From positions 1,736,001 through 1,800,000 of the forward strand of contig NZ_CP032419.1 in the NCBI RefSeq assembly GCF_003595175.1: 64,000 nucleotides of DNA, read 5' to 3'. The notes beneath the pieces were generated by a model. That model was not told the origin of the DNA. It did no database searches and worked only from the letters and a program-made list of their open reading frames with translations. This stretch comes from Pseudomonas cavernae (GTDB taxonomy: Bacteria > Pseudomonadota > Gammaproteobacteria > Pseudomonadales > Pseudomonadaceae). Shown here piece by piece: positions 11,584 to 22,458 of this stretch. Both the position numbers and the translations under genes were made by a program. Every line of letters begins with the position of its first letter. Position 1 is the first letter of the stretch.

Positions 11584-12378
11584 ATGAGCGTTACCCAACA
11601 GACTCTGGAACAACTGGCCGTCGCATTGCGTAACGCCGAGGCCAATAGATCGGCTATCGGTCCTCTGCGCGAGTGGATCGGTGAAGACAACGCCGAGGCC
11701 GCCTATGCCATCCAGCGTATCAACGTGGTTCATGGCGCGGCCTCCGGTCGTCGTGTAGTGGGTCGTAAAATCGGCTTGACCAATCCCAAGGTGCAGGCGC
11801 AGCTCGGCGTGGACCAGCCGGACTTCGGCACCCTGTTCGCCGACATGTGCTACGGCGACAACGAGGTGATTCCGGTGAGCCGAGTGCTGCAACCGAAGAT
11901 CGAGGCGGAGATCGCCCTGATCCTCGAACAGGATCTGCCGCGCGCCGATACCAGCTTCGCCGATGTTCTGGCCGCCACCGGCTGGGTGCTGCCGGCGCTG
12001 GAAATCGTCGGTAGCCGCGTCCAGGGCTGGAACATCCACTTCGTCGACACTGTGGCCGACAACGCTTCTAGCGGTTGCTACGTGCTCGGAGGCCCGGCCC
12101 GTCGCTTGGACGGACTGGACCTGCGCCAGGCGGCCATGCGCATGACGCGCAACGGCGAGGAAGTTTCCTCCGGCAGCGGCGCCGAATGCCTGGGCCACCC
12201 GCTCAATGCGGCGGTGTGGCTGGCACGCACCATGGCGCGCCTGGGCGAGCCCTTGCGCGCGGGCGACATCATCCTCACCGGCGCCCTCGGTCCGATGGCG
12301 CCCGTCGCTGCCAGTGACCGTTTCGAGGCGGTGATCGATGGCATTGGCCAGGTGGCCGTCCAATTCAGCGCCGACTGA
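11584..12378 (+). CDS. mhpD: 2-keto-4-pentenoate (2-hydroxypentadienoate) hydratase
   Basis: A 264-residue member of the MhpD/fumarylacetoacetase-like hydratase family. It adds water to 2-hydroxypenta-2,4-dienoate to form 4-hydroxy-2-oxovalerate. Family blocks seen are [20 protein letters not shown], the metal-binding acidic region [15 protein letters not shown], and [20 protein letters not shown] near the C-terminus. It is preceded by GAGGTG and lies 25 bases after mhpC. Confidence 0.94.
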   Translation: MSVTQQTLEQLAVALRNAEANRSAIGPLREWIGEDNAEAAYAIQRINVVHGAASGRRVVGRKIGLTNPKVQAQLGVDQPDFGTLFADMCYGDNEVIPVSRVLQPKIEAEIALILEQDLPRADTSFADVLAATGWVLPALEIVGSRVQGWNIHFVDTVADNASSGCYVLGGPARRLDGLDLRQAAMRMTRNGEEVSSGSGAECLGHPLNAAVWLARTMARLGEPLRAGDIILTGALGPMAPVAASDRFEAVIDGIGQVAVQFSAD

Positions 12379-12399
12379 TTGCAGAGAGAGCCTTTTTCC

Positions 12400-13338
12400 A
12401 TGAGCAAGAAACTCAAAGTCGCCATCATCGGTTCCGGCAACATCGGTACCGACTTGATGATCAAGGTGCTGCGCAATGCGCGGCACCTGGAAATGGGCGC
12501 CATGGTCGGTATCGACCCGGCGTCCGACGGTCTGGCCCGCGCAGCACGACTGGGCGTGGCCACTACCCATGAAGGCGTGGAGGGCCTGACCCGCTTGCCG
12601 ATCTTCTCCGAGATCGACTTCGTCTTCGATGCCACTTCGGCTTCCGCTCACGTGAAGAACGACGCCTTGCTGCGGGGCCACAAGCCCGGTCTTCGCGTGA
12701 TCGACCTGACCCCGGCCGCCATCGGTCCGTATTGCGTGCCGGTGGTCAACCTGGAGCAGAACCTCAAGCAGCTCAACGTCAACATGGTCACCTGCGGCGG
12801 CCAGGCGACGATTCCGATGGTCGCGGCGGTATCGCGCGTGGCCAAGGTGCACTACGCCGAGATCATCGCCTCGATCGCCAGCAAGTCCGCCGGCCCCGGC
12901 ACCCGCGCCAATATCGACGAGTTCACCGAGACCACCTCGAAGGCCATCGAGGTGATCGGCGGCGCTGGCAAGGGCAAGGCGATCATCATCATGAACCCGG
13001 CCGAGCCGCCGCTGATGATGCGCGACACTGTATTCGTGCTGTCCGAGGCCGCCGACCAGGCCAAAGTCGAAGCTTCGATCGAGGAGATGGCCGCTGCCGT
13101 ACAAGCCTATGTGCCGGGTTATCGCCTGAAACAGAAGGTGCAGTTCGACGTCATTCCCGAATCCGCTCCCTTGAATATCCCCGGCCACGGTCGCTTCTCC
13201 GGGCTGAAGACTTCGGTGTTCCTCGAAGTGGAAGGCGCCGCCCACTACCTGCCGAGCTATGCCGGCAACCTCGACATCATGACCTCCGCCGCGCTGGCCA
13301 CCGCCGAGCGCATGGCGCTCTCCATGATCAACGGCTGA
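12400..13338 (+). CDS. mhpF: Acetaldehyde dehydrogenase (acylating)
   Basis: A 312-residue CoA-acylating dehydrogenase that takes acetaldehyde channelled from the aldolase MhpE to acetyl-CoA with NAD+. The NAD motif is [11 protein letters not shown] near the N-terminus, and the catalytic Cys sits in [12 protein letters not shown]. The start at 12400 is chosen because GAGAGAG lies nine bases upstream and the family begins with a short Lys-rich stretch; the frame opens slightly earlier. The mhpE start follows 11 bases after its stop, as expected for two proteins that form a channelling complex. Confidence 0.95.
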   Translation: MSKKLKVAIIGSGNIGTDLMIKVLRNARHLEMGAMVGIDPASDGLARAARLGVATTHEGVEGLTRLPIFSEIDFVFDATSASAHVKNDALLRGHKPGLRVIDLTPAAIGPYCVPVVNLEQNLKQLNVNMVTCGGQATIPMVAAVSRVAKVHYAEIIASIASKSAGPGTRANIDEFTETTSKAIEVIGGAGKGKAIIIMNPAEPPLMMRDTVFVLSEAADQAKVEASIEEMAAAVQAYVPGYRLKQKVQFDVIPESAPLNIPGHGRFSGLKTSVFLEVEGAAHYLPSYAGNLDIMTSAALATAERMALSMING

Positions 13339-13349
13339 GGAGTTCGCAC

Positions 13350-14378
13350 ATGAACGGCAAGAAGCTCTATATCTCCGACGTAACTCTGCGCGATGGCAGC
13401 CATGCCATCCGCCACCAGTATTCGCTCGACAACGTGCGGGCCATTGCCCGCGCCCTGGACCAGGCAAAAGTCGATTCCATTGAAGTCACCCACGGCGACG
13501 GTTTGCAGGGTTCGTCCTTCAACTACGGTTTCGGCGCCCATACCGATCTCGAATGGATCGAAGCCGCCGCCGACGTGATCGAGCACGCCACCATTACCGT
13601 GTTGCTGCTGCCCGGCATCGGCACCGTGCATGACCTCAAGGCCGCCTATGACGCCGGAGCCCGTTGCGTGCGCGTGGCGACCCATTGCACCGAAGCGGAT
13701 GTGTCGAAGCAGCACATCGAGTACGCACGCGAGCTCGGTATGGACACCGTCGGCTTCCTGATGATGAGCCACATGATCCCGGCCGAAGAGCTGGCCCGGC
13801 AGGGCAAACTGATGGAGAGCTACGGCGCACAGTGCATCTACATGGCCGACTCGGGTGGTGCGATGAACATGCAGGACATCCGTGACCGTATGCGTGCCTT
13901 CAAGGCGGTGCTCAAGCCTGAAACCCAGACCGGCATGCATGCCCACCACAACCTCAGCCTCGGCGTGGCCAACTCGATTACGGCGGTGGAGGAGGGCTGC
14001 GACCGCATCGACGCCAGCCTCGCTGGCATGGGCGCCGGTGCCGGCAACGCGCCGCTGGAAGTGTTCATCGCCGCCGCCGAGCGCCTCGGCTGGAACCACG
14101 GCACCGACCTTTACCGGCTGATGGACGCCGCCGACGACCTGGTGCGGCCGCTGCAGGATCGCCCGGTGCGGGTCGACCGCGAAACCCTAGGCCTGGGTTA
14201 TGCCGGCGTCTACTCCAGCTTCCTGCGCCACGCCGAAGCCGCCGCCGCCAAGTACGGGCTGAAGACCCTGGACATCCTCGTCGAACTGGGGCGGCGGCGG
14301 ATGGTCGGCGGCCAGGAAGACATGATTGTCGACGTGGCGCTGGACCTGTTGAACGAGGCGGATGTGCTGCCGACCTGA
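13350..14378 (+). CDS. mhpE: 4-hydroxy-2-oxovalerate aldolase
   Basis: A 342-residue DRE-TIM aldolase. It cleaves 4-hydroxy-2-oxovalerate to pyruvate and acetaldehyde with a divalent metal. The motif [15 protein letters not shown] at the N-terminus and the metal-binding [12 protein letters not shown] are diagnostic, and the C-terminal domain that docks the dehydrogenase is present. With MhpF it completes conversion of the ring-cleavage product to central metabolites. It is the last gene of the mhp set; the FMN reductase gene follows after 73 bases. Confidence 0.95.
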   Translation: MNGKKLYISDVTLRDGSHAIRHQYSLDNVRAIARALDQAKVDSIEVTHGDGLQGSSFNYGFGAHTDLEWIEAAADVIEHATITVLLLPGIGTVHDLKAAYDAGARCVRVATHCTEADVSKQHIEYARELGMDTVGFLMMSHMIPAEELARQGKLMESYGAQCIYMADSGGAMNMQDIRDRMRAFKAVLKPETQTGMHAHHNLSLGVANSITAVEEGCDRIDASLAGMGAGAGNAPLEVFIAAAERLGWNHGTDLYRLMDAADDLVRPLQDRPVRVDRETLGLGYAGVYSSFLRHAEAAAAKYGLKTLDILVELGRRRMVGGQEDMIVDVALDLLNEADVLPT

Positions 14379-14451
14379 GATGTGCAGAGGCATTGCGCTG
14401 GGCGAGCTCCTTGCGGTTGCCCGGCGCCATGTCGTTGAAAGGAGCAACCCA

Positions 14452-15060
14452 ATGACAACCCTGCTGCTGATCGACTCCAGTGCTCGTCAGGCCGACTCGC
14501 ACACCCGATCTCTGAGTCGCTATTTCAGTGCGAGCTGGAACCGGAGGTTCCCCGGCTCGCGAGTGATCTCCCGCGACCTGGTGGAGAGCGAGCTGCCGCA
14601 TCTCGATGACGAAACGATCAAGGCTTTCTACGGTCTGGCTGAAAAGGGCCGGGAACGGACGCTCGGCGTCAGCAAGTCCGATGAGCTGATCGACGAGGTG
14701 ATGCAGGCGGATGTGATCTGCCTGGCCAGCCCGATGTACAACTTCTCGGTTCCGGCCTTGCTGAAGGCCTGGATCGACCTGGTGGTGCGTGGCGGCAAGA
14801 CCTACCGCAAGGTCGCCGATGGCCGCCTCGAAGGCATGTGCCCTGGCAAGACCGTCGTCGTGCTGAGCAGCAGCGGCGGAGTGTTTTCCGCGAGTGACAT
14901 GGACCATCTGTGCCCTTACCTGGACGTGGTGCTGGGCTTCATGGGCATTACGGATGTCGAGCACATCAAGCTCGAAGGCATGGCTCTCAGCGAGACAGAC
15001 CACAATGAGTCCCGCGCGGCTGCCCACAGGGCGATCGACGCGTTCATCGACGCGCTGTAA
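14452..15060 (+). CDS. FMN-dependent NAD(P)H oxidoreductase, azoreductase/flavodoxin-2 family
   Basis: A 202-residue flavodoxin-like protein of the AcpD/AzoR family. The FMN phosphate region LLLIDSSARQADSHTRSLSRY is at the N-terminus, and the FMN-contacting block ASPMYNFSVPALLKAWIDLV is at about residues 90-110. Enzymes of this family reduce quinones, azo or nitro groups, and some enones. The ATG at 14452 follows AAAGGAG and gives the family N-terminus. It sits directly after mhpE on the same strand and is probably cotranscribed. It is one candidate for the reduction step that would feed a saturated side chain into MhpB; keeping quinone intermediates reduced is another. Confidence 0.8.
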   Translation: MTTLLLIDSSARQADSHTRSLSRYFSASWNRRFPGSRVISRDLVESELPHLDDETIKAFYGLAEKGRERTLGVSKSDELIDEVMQADVICLASPMYNFSVPALLKAWIDLVVRGGKTYRKVADGRLEGMCPGKTVVVLSSSGGVFSASDMDHLCPYLDVVLGFMGITDVEHIKLEGMALSETDHNESRAAAHRAIDAFIDAL

Positions 15061-15216
15061 CACCCTCGACAGACTTCCAGTTCTCACTAACCGCAGGCAA
15101 AGCCTGGACGTCGAGTCGTGGCTGACATTTACCTTTGCAACCCGCAACGGACACAGACGACACCTGCAGCCCTGGCGCGCGGGTGAACGGCCGAACACGC
15201 TCGCTCGGGAGTACTC

Positions 15217-17199
15217 ATGCTGGCCAACCTGTCGATGAAGAACAAGCTGCTGCTGACCATCCTGCCCCTGACATTACTGGTCTACCTGTGCACCGTGCTG
15301 CTGGTCTATCAGTCGAGCAAAGCCTCTACCGAAGACCTGGCAGAAGTGGCTGCCGAGGCGATCGTTCGCCAACAGGCAGCCGAGATAACCGCGTACTTTG
15401 ATGGCTCCCTGCATGCCGCTCGGTTGACCGCGGACATGCTCGCCGGAGCACTGGTCGAAGGGCAGCTGCCGGACAATGGAGCTGTCGATCGGATGCTTGA
15501 GTCCCTATTGCATAACAACCCGCAGATGAGTGCCGCCTGGTGGCTGCCGCCGCGTGCCGTGGACAGTGGGGCATTACTCTGGCTGCGCGGCGCTGCTGGT
15601 GTGCAGCCGGCTCCGGTGGAGCAGCGCGGAGCCTTTCTGGGGGCGGTGGGATTGGATGTGCAGGAGCGTGAAAGCATTTCTTCGCCGCGGCTCCTGCCAG
15701 GCACCGACTCAACAAGGCTGGTGATTGTGCTACGAGTCCCGGTGCGCCTGAATGGCCGGATCGTGGGCAATCTGGGCCTCGGTCTCGATGCCGATCAGCT
15801 GCAGCAACGGGTGGCGAAACTGCGCCCGTTGGGTGCGGGGCTTGCCGCTCTGACCGCCCATGACACCAGGTTGGTGGCTCATCCAGACCCTGCTCGAGTG
15901 GGGCGGCTGGAGGCTGAGACCGAGGCGGACTTTCTCGGTGAGCACCTGCCGACCATGATGGATGCCGTGCAAAACGGTAAGCCCCTGAATCTGCGCTTCG
16001 TTTCACCGGCGATGGGCGAAGAAGTATTCGTGCTCGCGGTTCCGGTCGCCATCGGTGATACCGGCACGCCCTGGTCGTTCGGTATCGCGCTCCCCACCAC
16101 AGCTCTGTTGGGTGGCGTCAAGGCGCTCGCGCTGAAGCTGCTGTTGCTAGGTGGTTTCTCGGTGGTTTTGCTGGGCGGTGTGATTCTGCTGTTAGGACAG
16201 GCGCTGGCCAGACCCCTGAATGCAGTGGTGCAGGCCATGGGGCAGCTGGCGGCGGGTGAAGCTGACCTCAGTTCGCGCCTACCTGTCAGGGGGCGTGATG
16301 AGCTGGCCAGCTTGGCGAACGCATTCAACGGTTTCCTCGGCACCATGTCCGACCTGGTTCTGGAGATCAAGGAAACCAGCCAGGGCCTGCAGGGCACATC
16401 CGAGGAGCTTCAACGGGAAAGCCAGGCTTCCGGAAGGGGGGTGGACGCTCAGCGCGACCAGGTAAGCCAGCTGGCCGCCGCGATGCAGCAGATGGCCGCC
16501 ACGGTCGAGGAGGTGGCTGGCAATGCGGGGCTGGCGGCCCAGGCTACTCGCGAGGGTGATCTGGCTGTGGCACAGGGGCAGGCGACCGTGGCCAACCTGA
16601 GTGCTGCCATTGCCGAGGATGCGAAGTTGCTCGAGCAGATCACCTTGTTGACCGAACAGCTGGACGAGGCAAGCCAGGCCATCGGCACCGTGGTGGGGGT
16701 GATCCGGGATATCGCTGATCAGACCAACCTGCTGGCGCTCAATGCCGCGATCGAGTCGGCGCGAGCTGGCGAGCAGGGACGTGGCTTCGCGGTGGTTGCG
16801 GACGAGGTGCGAGCCCTGGCGCGACGTACGCACAGTTCCACTGAGGATGTCTGCAAAAGCATCTCGATGATCCAGGAGCGTACCAGCACCGTGGTGGGCA
16901 TGGTGGAGAGGAGCCGCGACACGTCTCGGGCCAATGTCGCCAGTGCCCACGAGGCCAGCGAGGCATTGCACCGGATCACCCGGATGATCGGGCAGGTACG
17001 CGATATGAGCCAGCAGATCGCGACGGCGACCGAGCAGCAGTCCGCAACGAGCGAGGAGCTTTCCCGCAGCCTGGTGGTGATCGCGGATTCCGCTGAAAGC
17101 GCTTCGCGCAGTGCGGGCCAGGTACGCCAGCGCAGCCAGGATCTGCAGGCGTCCGCGGGGCGGCTGAGTGCCCTGGTGAGTCGATTCAAGATCAATTAG
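15217..17199 (+). CDS. Methyl-accepting chemotaxis protein with Cache-type sensor
   Basis: A 660-residue chemoreceptor. A first membrane helix (about residues 9-30) is followed by a periplasmic double-Cache-like sensor (about 35-300), a second helix (about 305-335), a HAMP region and a long cytoplasmic coiled coil. The signalling tip [34 protein letters not shown] is intact, split here only for description. No terminal CheR-docking pentapeptide is seen. The ATG follows CGGGAG. Placed among the catabolic genes, it most likely senses the substrate or a pathway intermediate, although the ligand cannot be read from sequence. Confidence 0.9.
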   Translation: MLANLSMKNKLLLTILPLTLLVYLCTVLLVYQSSKASTEDLAEVAAEAIVRQQAAEITAYFDGSLHAARLTADMLAGALVEGQLPDNGAVDRMLESLLHNNPQMSAAWWLPPRAVDSGALLWLRGAAGVQPAPVEQRGAFLGAVGLDVQERESISSPRLLPGTDSTRLVIVLRVPVRLNGRIVGNLGLGLDADQLQQRVAKLRPLGAGLAALTAHDTRLVAHPDPARVGRLEAETEADFLGEHLPTMMDAVQNGKPLNLRFVSPAMGEEVFVLAVPVAIGDTGTPWSFGIALPTTALLGGVKALALKLLLLGGFSVVLLGGVILLLGQALARPLNAVVQAMGQLAAGEADLSSRLPVRGRDELASLANAFNGFLGTMSDLVLEIKETSQGLQGTSEELQRESQASGRGVDAQRDQVSQLAAAMQQMAATVEEVAGNAGLAAQATREGDLAVAQGQATVANLSAAIAEDAKLLEQITLLTEQLDEASQAIGTVVGVIRDIADQTNLLALNAAIESARAGEQGRGFAVVADEVRALARRTHSSTEDVCKSISMIQERTSTVVGMVERSRDTSRANVASAHEASEALHRITRMIGQVRDMSQQIATATEQQSATSEELSRSLVVIADSAESASRSAGQVRQRSQDLQASAGRLSALVSRFKIN

Positions 17200-17320
17200 C
17201 TGCGTCCGGGGGACAACCCGAGCGGTACCGGGATAGTTCACCTTCGACCGCGTACATAGAGTTGAGCTGTCTGCGACGTCAGACGACAAAAACAAGACGA
17301 AGTCCATTGCAGGTCGCTCA

Positions 17321-18370
17321 ATGTCAAAGCTGCTCAACATCGATCCATCAACGTCTCGCCTGGTGTATCGATCGGGCGTCGGGAAAGCCGCCCTGAAGGC
17401 GCTGGTAGCGCTTTTGCCCTGGTCGATCATTGCGGGTCTGTTGTGGGCAGGGCTGTTCATCAAACCGCAGCCGGTCGGCACTACGGTGACCCCTCCGCTG
17501 CTGGAGCGCCGCGATCACTTCTATGGCCTGGCATTGTCTCCCGGCGGCGAGATCTGGGCCGGTGGCTCAGCTGGCAAGATACTGTCGATCTCCGCCGATG
17601 GCCGGATCAAGCGCCTGCCTACACCTACCGACCATACCCTGCAGGACATCGCCATCTGGGATGCCAGCCACGCTGTGGCGGTGGGCAATGATGGCGTCGT
17701 GCTGTTCAGTGAGGATGGCGGCCGCCACTGGCGCGCGGCAGCCAATGTGCCTCGCTCGCAAGTCGCCAATAAGCTCAATCGGGTACGTATTGCCGCTAAC
17801 GGCGTGGCCGTCGCCACCGGCGAGATGGGCGCGCTGCTGCTCAGTCGCGACTACGGAAAGACCTGGCAACGCCTGCGTGAAGAGGAGGACGTGGCCTGGA
17901 ACGACGTGGCGATTCTCGAGGGTCGTCGCCTGGTGGTAGTGGGCGAGTTCGGTCGCGTATTGCTAAGCGATGACTTCGGCGGCAACTGGCAAGAGCTCGA
18001 GGCACCGGTGTCGGGTTCACTCATGGCAGTGAGTTTTCGTGACGCCAGCCATGGCGTGGCGGTTGGCCTTGAAGGTGTCTTGCTGGTCACACGGGACGGC
18101 GGCCGACAGTGGGAAAGCATCGACCTGGGTATCCATGAGCACTTGTTCGATGTGTTGTGGGATCCGGCACAGGGACGTTGGTTCGCCAGCGGCGCGCTAG
18201 GACGTTGGGTCAGTGCTGGTGAAGCGGCCGACGACTGGCAGAGCGGCACCCTGGATGAGCGCAGCCTGACCTGGCATACGCGCGCGCTGGCGGTCGGGTC
18301 GAGTCTCTGGCTGGCCGGAGCCGACATCGGTCGTTGGGACGGCCGGCAGTGGTCGCCTCTGAAACCTTGA
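17321..18370 (+). CDS. YCF48/BNR-repeat beta-propeller protein, membrane anchored
   Basis: A 349-residue protein with one N-terminal membrane helix (about residues 29-47) and a beta-propeller built from repeats such as LFSEDGGRHWRA, LLSRDYGKTWQRL and LVTRDGGRQWESI, the signature of YCF48/BNR-type proteins. It would sit on the periplasmic face. It precedes an MMPL transporter, a DUF1302 and a DUF1329 gene, a four-gene association that recurs in clusters for hydrophobic or aromatic compounds. It may be an assembly or accessory factor for that envelope system. The ribosome site is weak. Confidence 0.8.
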   Translation: MSKLLNIDPSTSRLVYRSGVGKAALKALVALLPWSIIAGLLWAGLFIKPQPVGTTVTPPLLERRDHFYGLALSPGGEIWAGGSAGKILSISADGRIKRLPTPTDHTLQDIAIWDASHAVAVGNDGVVLFSEDGGRHWRAAANVPRSQVANKLNRVRIAANGVAVATGEMGALLLSRDYGKTWQRLREEEDVAWNDVAILEGRRLVVVGEFGRVLLSDDFGGNWQELEAPVSGSLMAVSFRDASHGVAVGLEGVLLVTRDGGRQWESIDLGIHEHLFDVLWDPAQGRWFASGALGRWVSAGEAADDWQSGTLDERSLTWHTRALAVGSSLWLAGADIGRWDGRQWSPLKP

Positions 18371-18405
18371 AGTCTTCCCTGACCCACTTCATTCGAGAAA
18401 ACCTC

Positions 18406-20781
18406 ATGATCGAACGTATAGCCGAATTTTGTATCCGTCGGCGTGCCTGGGTGGTCGGCGGCCTGTTCTCGCTGACACTGATCCTCAGCTGGTTCGCCCT
18501 GCACATCGAAGTCCGCACGGTGTTCGAGGACATGCTGCCGTCGCACCATGAATATGTGCAGACCCACGAGAAATTCAAGGACACCTTTGGCGGCTCGAAC
18601 CTGGTCACCATCATGTTCGAGGTTGAGCAGGGCGACATCTTCCAAACCGCCGTGCTCGACAAGGTGCGCACAGTCACTCTGGGGCTGCGTGAGGTGTCGG
18701 CGGTCAACCAGTATCAGATCGTTTCGCTGGCTTCCCGAAAACTCAAAGAGGTGCGCGCTTCAACCGCGGGGATCGAAAGCCGGCCACTGATGTGGCCCGA
18801 CCTGCCGGCAGATGCCAAGGCAATGGCCGAGCTCAAGCAATCGGTGTTGCGCAATCCGCTGGTATACGGCCCCTATGTCTCGAAGGACTTGCAAGCGACC
18901 CTGGTCACCGTCGACTTCATTGATCAGCAGGTCGACTACGCCACGGTGTTCGAGGAGATCCGCAGCCTGATCGGCAAGGTCGACGACGGCAGCGTGAAGA
19001 TTCGCGTCGTGGGCGACCCGATCCTCTACGGCTGGGTCAGCCACTATCTGCCAGAGACGCTGCAACTGGTCCTTGCTGCTCTCGCAGTCACCCTGGTGAT
19101 GTTGTTCATCCTGCTGCGTACCTGGAGGGGGGTGTCCCTGCCGCTGCTCGCCGGCGCAGTCAGTGCGATCTGGGCGCTGGGTATCTGCCGGTTGCTGAAC
19201 ATCCACTTTGAACCCCTGGTGATTGTGGTCGCGATGCTGATCACCTCACGGGCGGTTTCGCATTCGGTGCAGATCGTCAATCGCTACGACGACGAACTCG
19301 AACTGTTGCCGGTCGATGGCGACACCTCGCGCATCGCAGCCCGGGTAGCGCTGGCTGACCTATTCCGCCCGGGCATGCTTGGTGTGATCGCCGATGCGGC
19401 GTGCATGGCGGTGGTCGCCCTGAGCCCGATTCCGATGCTGCAGAAGCTGACGGTGCTTTCGGTGGTGTGGGTTTCGACGCTGACCGTCAGCGCGGTGATT
19501 CTCACCCCGGTGCTACTGTCGTTCATCCGCTATCCCCATGGCACCGCCCACCCGATCAATTGCCAGCCAGCGATGCGCAAGGTGCTCGACTTCTGTGTGT
19601 GGATCAGCCTGTCGCGCGCGCGCTTCCTTGTTCTTGGGGGCAGCCTGTTGGTGGTGGTCGCCGCCGCGTTTTACTCCTTGAACCTGAAGATCGGCGACGC
19701 CAATCCAGGCTCGCCGATTCTCTGGCCCGAATCGCCCTACAATCGCGACTCCGCGGCAATCAATGCACGCTTCGAGGGCGTCGATCGGATGTTCGTGGTG
19801 CTTGGCGACGACAATCGCCCTGGGCTGATCAAAGGCAATGAAGCCTTGCAGGCAATGAACAGCTTCCAGCGTTTCATCGAAGCGCAACCGGAAGTGGGCG
19901 GCTCGCTCTCCATCGCCGATGTCCTGCCCCAGGTCAACAGCAGCCTGCGTGAAGGCAATCCGCGCTACCTGGAGCTGGCCGATGGGGAAGGGGTCAACGG
20001 CAGTCTGATGGCAATGCTCGACTCGGTCTCCGAACCTGGGGACATCTCGCGCTTCGCTGACGATCAGTACGCCAATGGCTCGGTGACGCTCATGTTCCGC
20101 GATCGCCAAGGCGAGACCATCCGTACCGCCGTGGCGCGGATCAAGGAGTTCATTGCCGGGCATCCGCTCCAGGAAGGCCACTGGCAGTTGGCGGGTGGCC
20201 TGGTGGGCGTGATGGCGGCGGTCAACGAGATAATCCTGTCCAGCCAGATCGAGGCCATTGCCCTGGCCCTGCTGGTCCTTGCGGTGCTCTGCACACTGGT
20301 CTACCGCTCCTCGATGGCCGGCCTGGTGTTCATGGTGCCAGTGATCATCTCCAACATGCTGACCTTCGCTTTCATGACCTGGAAGGGCATCGGCATGAAC
20401 ATCAATACCGTGCCGGTGGCGGCGCTCGGCATTGGCCTGGGTGTGGACTACGCGTTCTACATTGCCGATCGCATCAAGGAAGAGATCGCCGCTGGCAGCA
20501 CGCCCGAGCGCGCTATTCAGCAGTCCCTGCATTCGGCCGGCATGGGGGTCATCGTCACCGCCAGCGTGCTGATTCTCGCCACCCTGCTGTGGTGGCTGTC
20601 GTCGCTGCGATTCCAAGCCGAAATGGGACTTCTGATGGCCATCTGGCTGAGCGTTTCGGCGTTCTCCGCGCTGTTCGTCATGCCATCGCTGATCTACGTG
20701 TTCCGCCCGCGCTTCATTTTCGGTGATCTACACCGAATGCCTGCTGCTGGCCAGTCGCTGCCCTCGTCGCAACTGGCCTGA
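18406..20781 (+). CDS. RND superfamily transporter (MMPL type)
   Basis: A 791-residue inner-membrane protein with the two-fold RND plan: one helix, a large periplasmic loop, five or six helices (about residues 205-385), then a second copy (loop about 430-600, helices 610-770). The helix ending GIGLGVDYAFYIADRIKEE is the conserved MMPL/sterol-sensing block. The start at 18406 gives the N-terminus MIERIAEFCIRRRAWVV typical of the family; the open frame begins earlier inside the preceding gene. Together with DUF1302 and DUF1329 proteins it is thought to move hydrophobic molecules or lipids across the envelope; direction and cargo are unknown. Confidence 0.88.
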   Translation: MIERIAEFCIRRRAWVVGGLFSLTLILSWFALHIEVRTVFEDMLPSHHEYVQTHEKFKDTFGGSNLVTIMFEVEQGDIFQTAVLDKVRTVTLGLREVSAVNQYQIVSLASRKLKEVRASTAGIESRPLMWPDLPADAKAMAELKQSVLRNPLVYGPYVSKDLQATLVTVDFIDQQVDYATVFEEIRSLIGKVDDGSVKIRVVGDPILYGWVSHYLPETLQLVLAALAVTLVMLFILLRTWRGVSLPLLAGAVSAIWALGICRLLNIHFEPLVIVVAMLITSRAVSHSVQIVNRYDDELELLPVDGDTSRIAARVALADLFRPGMLGVIADAACMAVVALSPIPMLQKLTVLSVVWVSTLTVSAVILTPVLLSFIRYPHGTAHPINCQPAMRKVLDFCVWISLSRARFLVLGGSLLVVVAAAFYSLNLKIGDANPGSPILWPESPYNRDSAAINARFEGVDRMFVVLGDDNRPGLIKGNEALQAMNSFQRFIEAQPEVGGSLSIADVLPQVNSSLREGNPRYLELADGEGVNGSLMAMLDSVSEPGDISRFADDQYANGSVTLMFRDRQGETIRTAVARIKEFIAGHPLQEGHWQLAGGLVGVMAAVNEIILSSQIEAIALALLVLAVLCTLVYRSSMAGLVFMVPVIISNMLTFAFMTWKGIGMNINTVPVAALGIGLGVDYAFYIADRIKEEIAAGSTPERAIQQSLHSAGMGVIVTASVLILATLLWWLSSLRFQAEMGLLMAIWLSVSAFSALFVMPSLIYVFRPRFIFGDLHRMPAAGQSLPSSQLA

Positions 20782-20830
20782 GACGAGCCAAAACAACAAG
20801 AAAGCCAGTCACCACCTGGGGAGAGTTCTC

Positions 20831-22438
20831 GTGAATAACTACAGCATCCAGGGGGCCCGCTCGCGTGCCCTGCACTACAAACTCGCTCTGGCTTTCAGCC
20901 TGGGCTCGGCCGCCACGCCGCTGCTCGCCGAGGATAGCCTCAAGTTCGATGGCTACCTGCGCGAGGAGCTTTCGTGGAACACCAAGAACTGGGAAGACAC
21001 ACCGGGCTATAACGACAAGGGCAAGCTGTCGATGGCTCGCAGCACCGCACGCCTCAACCTGGATTGGCAAGCCACGGACAGCGTTTCGGTAGTCGCCAAG
21101 CTGCGCGCCGTCCGCGAGGTCGAAACCGACTTCCTCGAACATCTGGAGGAGATGGGCGCCAACAATCACCGAGAGGCTGACGGTCGCGGCGACATCATGG
21201 ATCTCTACAACAGGGCCGAGATCCGTGAGCTCTACGTCGATTTTCCGGTGGGCGAGCGCACATCCTTCCGTATCGGCAAGCAGCAGCTGGCCTGGGGCGA
21301 GACCGACTTCTTCGCCGCCAACGACCTGGTGCACGGTTTCGACTTCACCTGGCGCAACTTCCTTGAGCCGGCCAACGAGGAACTGCGTAAGACCAACAAC
21401 ATCATCAAGATGAACATCGATGTGCCGGAGCTGGAAGGCGGTCTGGAGGCCTTCATCCGTCCGGGGCTGGACCGCACGCAAGACATCGGCACCGAACTCG
21501 ACATCTACGGCGGACGCTGGTCGGGCAACCCCTTTTCCGGCGTCGATTTCCGCAATATCGACCCGTACAACTTCGAGAACGACGAAGGGGATTACAAGGA
21601 TGTCACGGGTGGCCTGCGCTGGAGCGGTCTGTACGGTGACATCAACTATTCCGTTTCTTACCTGAAGACCTTCTACAACTCGCCGATCCTCAACGCCTCG
21701 GACAACCTCGCGCTGTTCGGCCTGCCGAACGTGCCGTCCGGCGCTGAGACCCATGGCACCGACCAGACCCGCGGGGCCGCCGGCGAGGTCATCTACCCGA
21801 TCGTCGACATCTTTGGCTTCACCGCCAGCGGTTACTCGGAAACCGCCGACGCGGTGTTCAGCACCGAGATGGCGTACATCAAGGACGCGCCGTACCAGAT
21901 AACCCTGAACAACCCGACCCTGCTGAGCCAGTTCATCGCTCCCGGCTTCGACGGCTTCGCCCGTAAGGATGTCGTCGCGCTGATGTTGCGCATGGACAAG
22001 AACATCGCCGCCACCCAGACCTGGCTGGGCACCGAGAAGCCGATGTTCTTCTCCGTGCAACTGTTCGATAAATGGGTGCAGAACTTCGACGAGGATGACG
22101 GGCTGCTCTACAGCGTTGGCTGGGGCGGCAAGGTCAAGGAGCACTCGGTGCTGGCGACCACCATATTCGACCTCAGCTACGACAGCGGACGGATCCGCCC
22201 GCAACTGGTGGTCGGCGCTGACCTGAGCAATGGCGGCGGCTTCGCCGTGCCGTCGGTGACCGTCGAGCTTTCCAGCAAGTGGCGCTGGAAGGTCGAGTAC
22301 GACGCCTTCTGGGACGACGCCCACCGCGATGCCTCGAAGTGCGTGCCCGGACAGATGAATAACTGCGACAGCACCACCCTGTTCGGGGTCTTCCACGACC
22401 GCGACCAGGTCTACACCAGCCTGACCTACCTGTTCTGA
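20831..22438 (+). CDS. DUF1302 family outer-membrane protein
   Basis: A 535-residue predicted beta-barrel. The GTG start at 20831 follows GGGGAGAG and yields a signal peptide (hydrophobic residues about 17-32, then PLLAEDS). The mature protein has many short amphipathic strands and the conserved DUF1302 block RIGKQQLAWGETDFF with FDFTWRNFLEP, and ends in an aromatic residue (TYLF) as outer-membrane proteins do. It is coupled to a DUF1329 gene 20 bases downstream. DUF1302/DUF1329 pairs commonly accompany MMPL transporters in steroid, terpene and aromatic catabolism clusters and probably take up or export hydrophobic substrates. Confidence 0.85.
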   Translation: MNNYSIQGARSRALHYKLALAFSLGSAATPLLAEDSLKFDGYLREELSWNTKNWEDTPGYNDKGKLSMARSTARLNLDWQATDSVSVVAKLRAVREVETDFLEHLEEMGANNHREADGRGDIMDLYNRAEIRELYVDFPVGERTSFRIGKQQLAWGETDFFAANDLVHGFDFTWRNFLEPANEELRKTNNIIKMNIDVPELEGGLEAFIRPGLDRTQDIGTELDIYGGRWSGNPFSGVDFRNIDPYNFENDEGDYKDVTGGLRWSGLYGDINYSVSYLKTFYNSPILNASDNLALFGLPNVPSGAETHGTDQTRGAAGEVIYPIVDIFGFTASGYSETADAVFSTEMAYIKDAPYQITLNNPTLLSQFIAPGFDGFARKDVVALMLRMDKNIAATQTWLGTEKPMFFSVQLFDKWVQNFDEDDGLLYSVGWGGKVKEHSVLATTIFDLSYDSGRIRPQLVVGADLSNGGGFAVPSVTVELSSKWRWKVEYDAFWDDAHRDASKCVPGQMNNCDSTTLFGVFHDRDQVYTSLTYLF

Positions 22439-22458
22439 CCCCCACCGGAGACCTCACC

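Noticed and set aside
11548..13467. A 639-codon open frame on the minus strand opposite mhpCDF
   Set aside because: It is the antisense shadow of strongly recognisable genes in high-G+C DNA; the translation is low-complexity and has no family similarity.
17221..17282. A GGGATA at 17230 upstream of the YCF48 gene that looks like a seventh regulon promoter
   Set aside because: The first box matches poorly (AGCGGT), no GGAGxG lies 21 bp downstream and no TAxGAT is at the expected distance.
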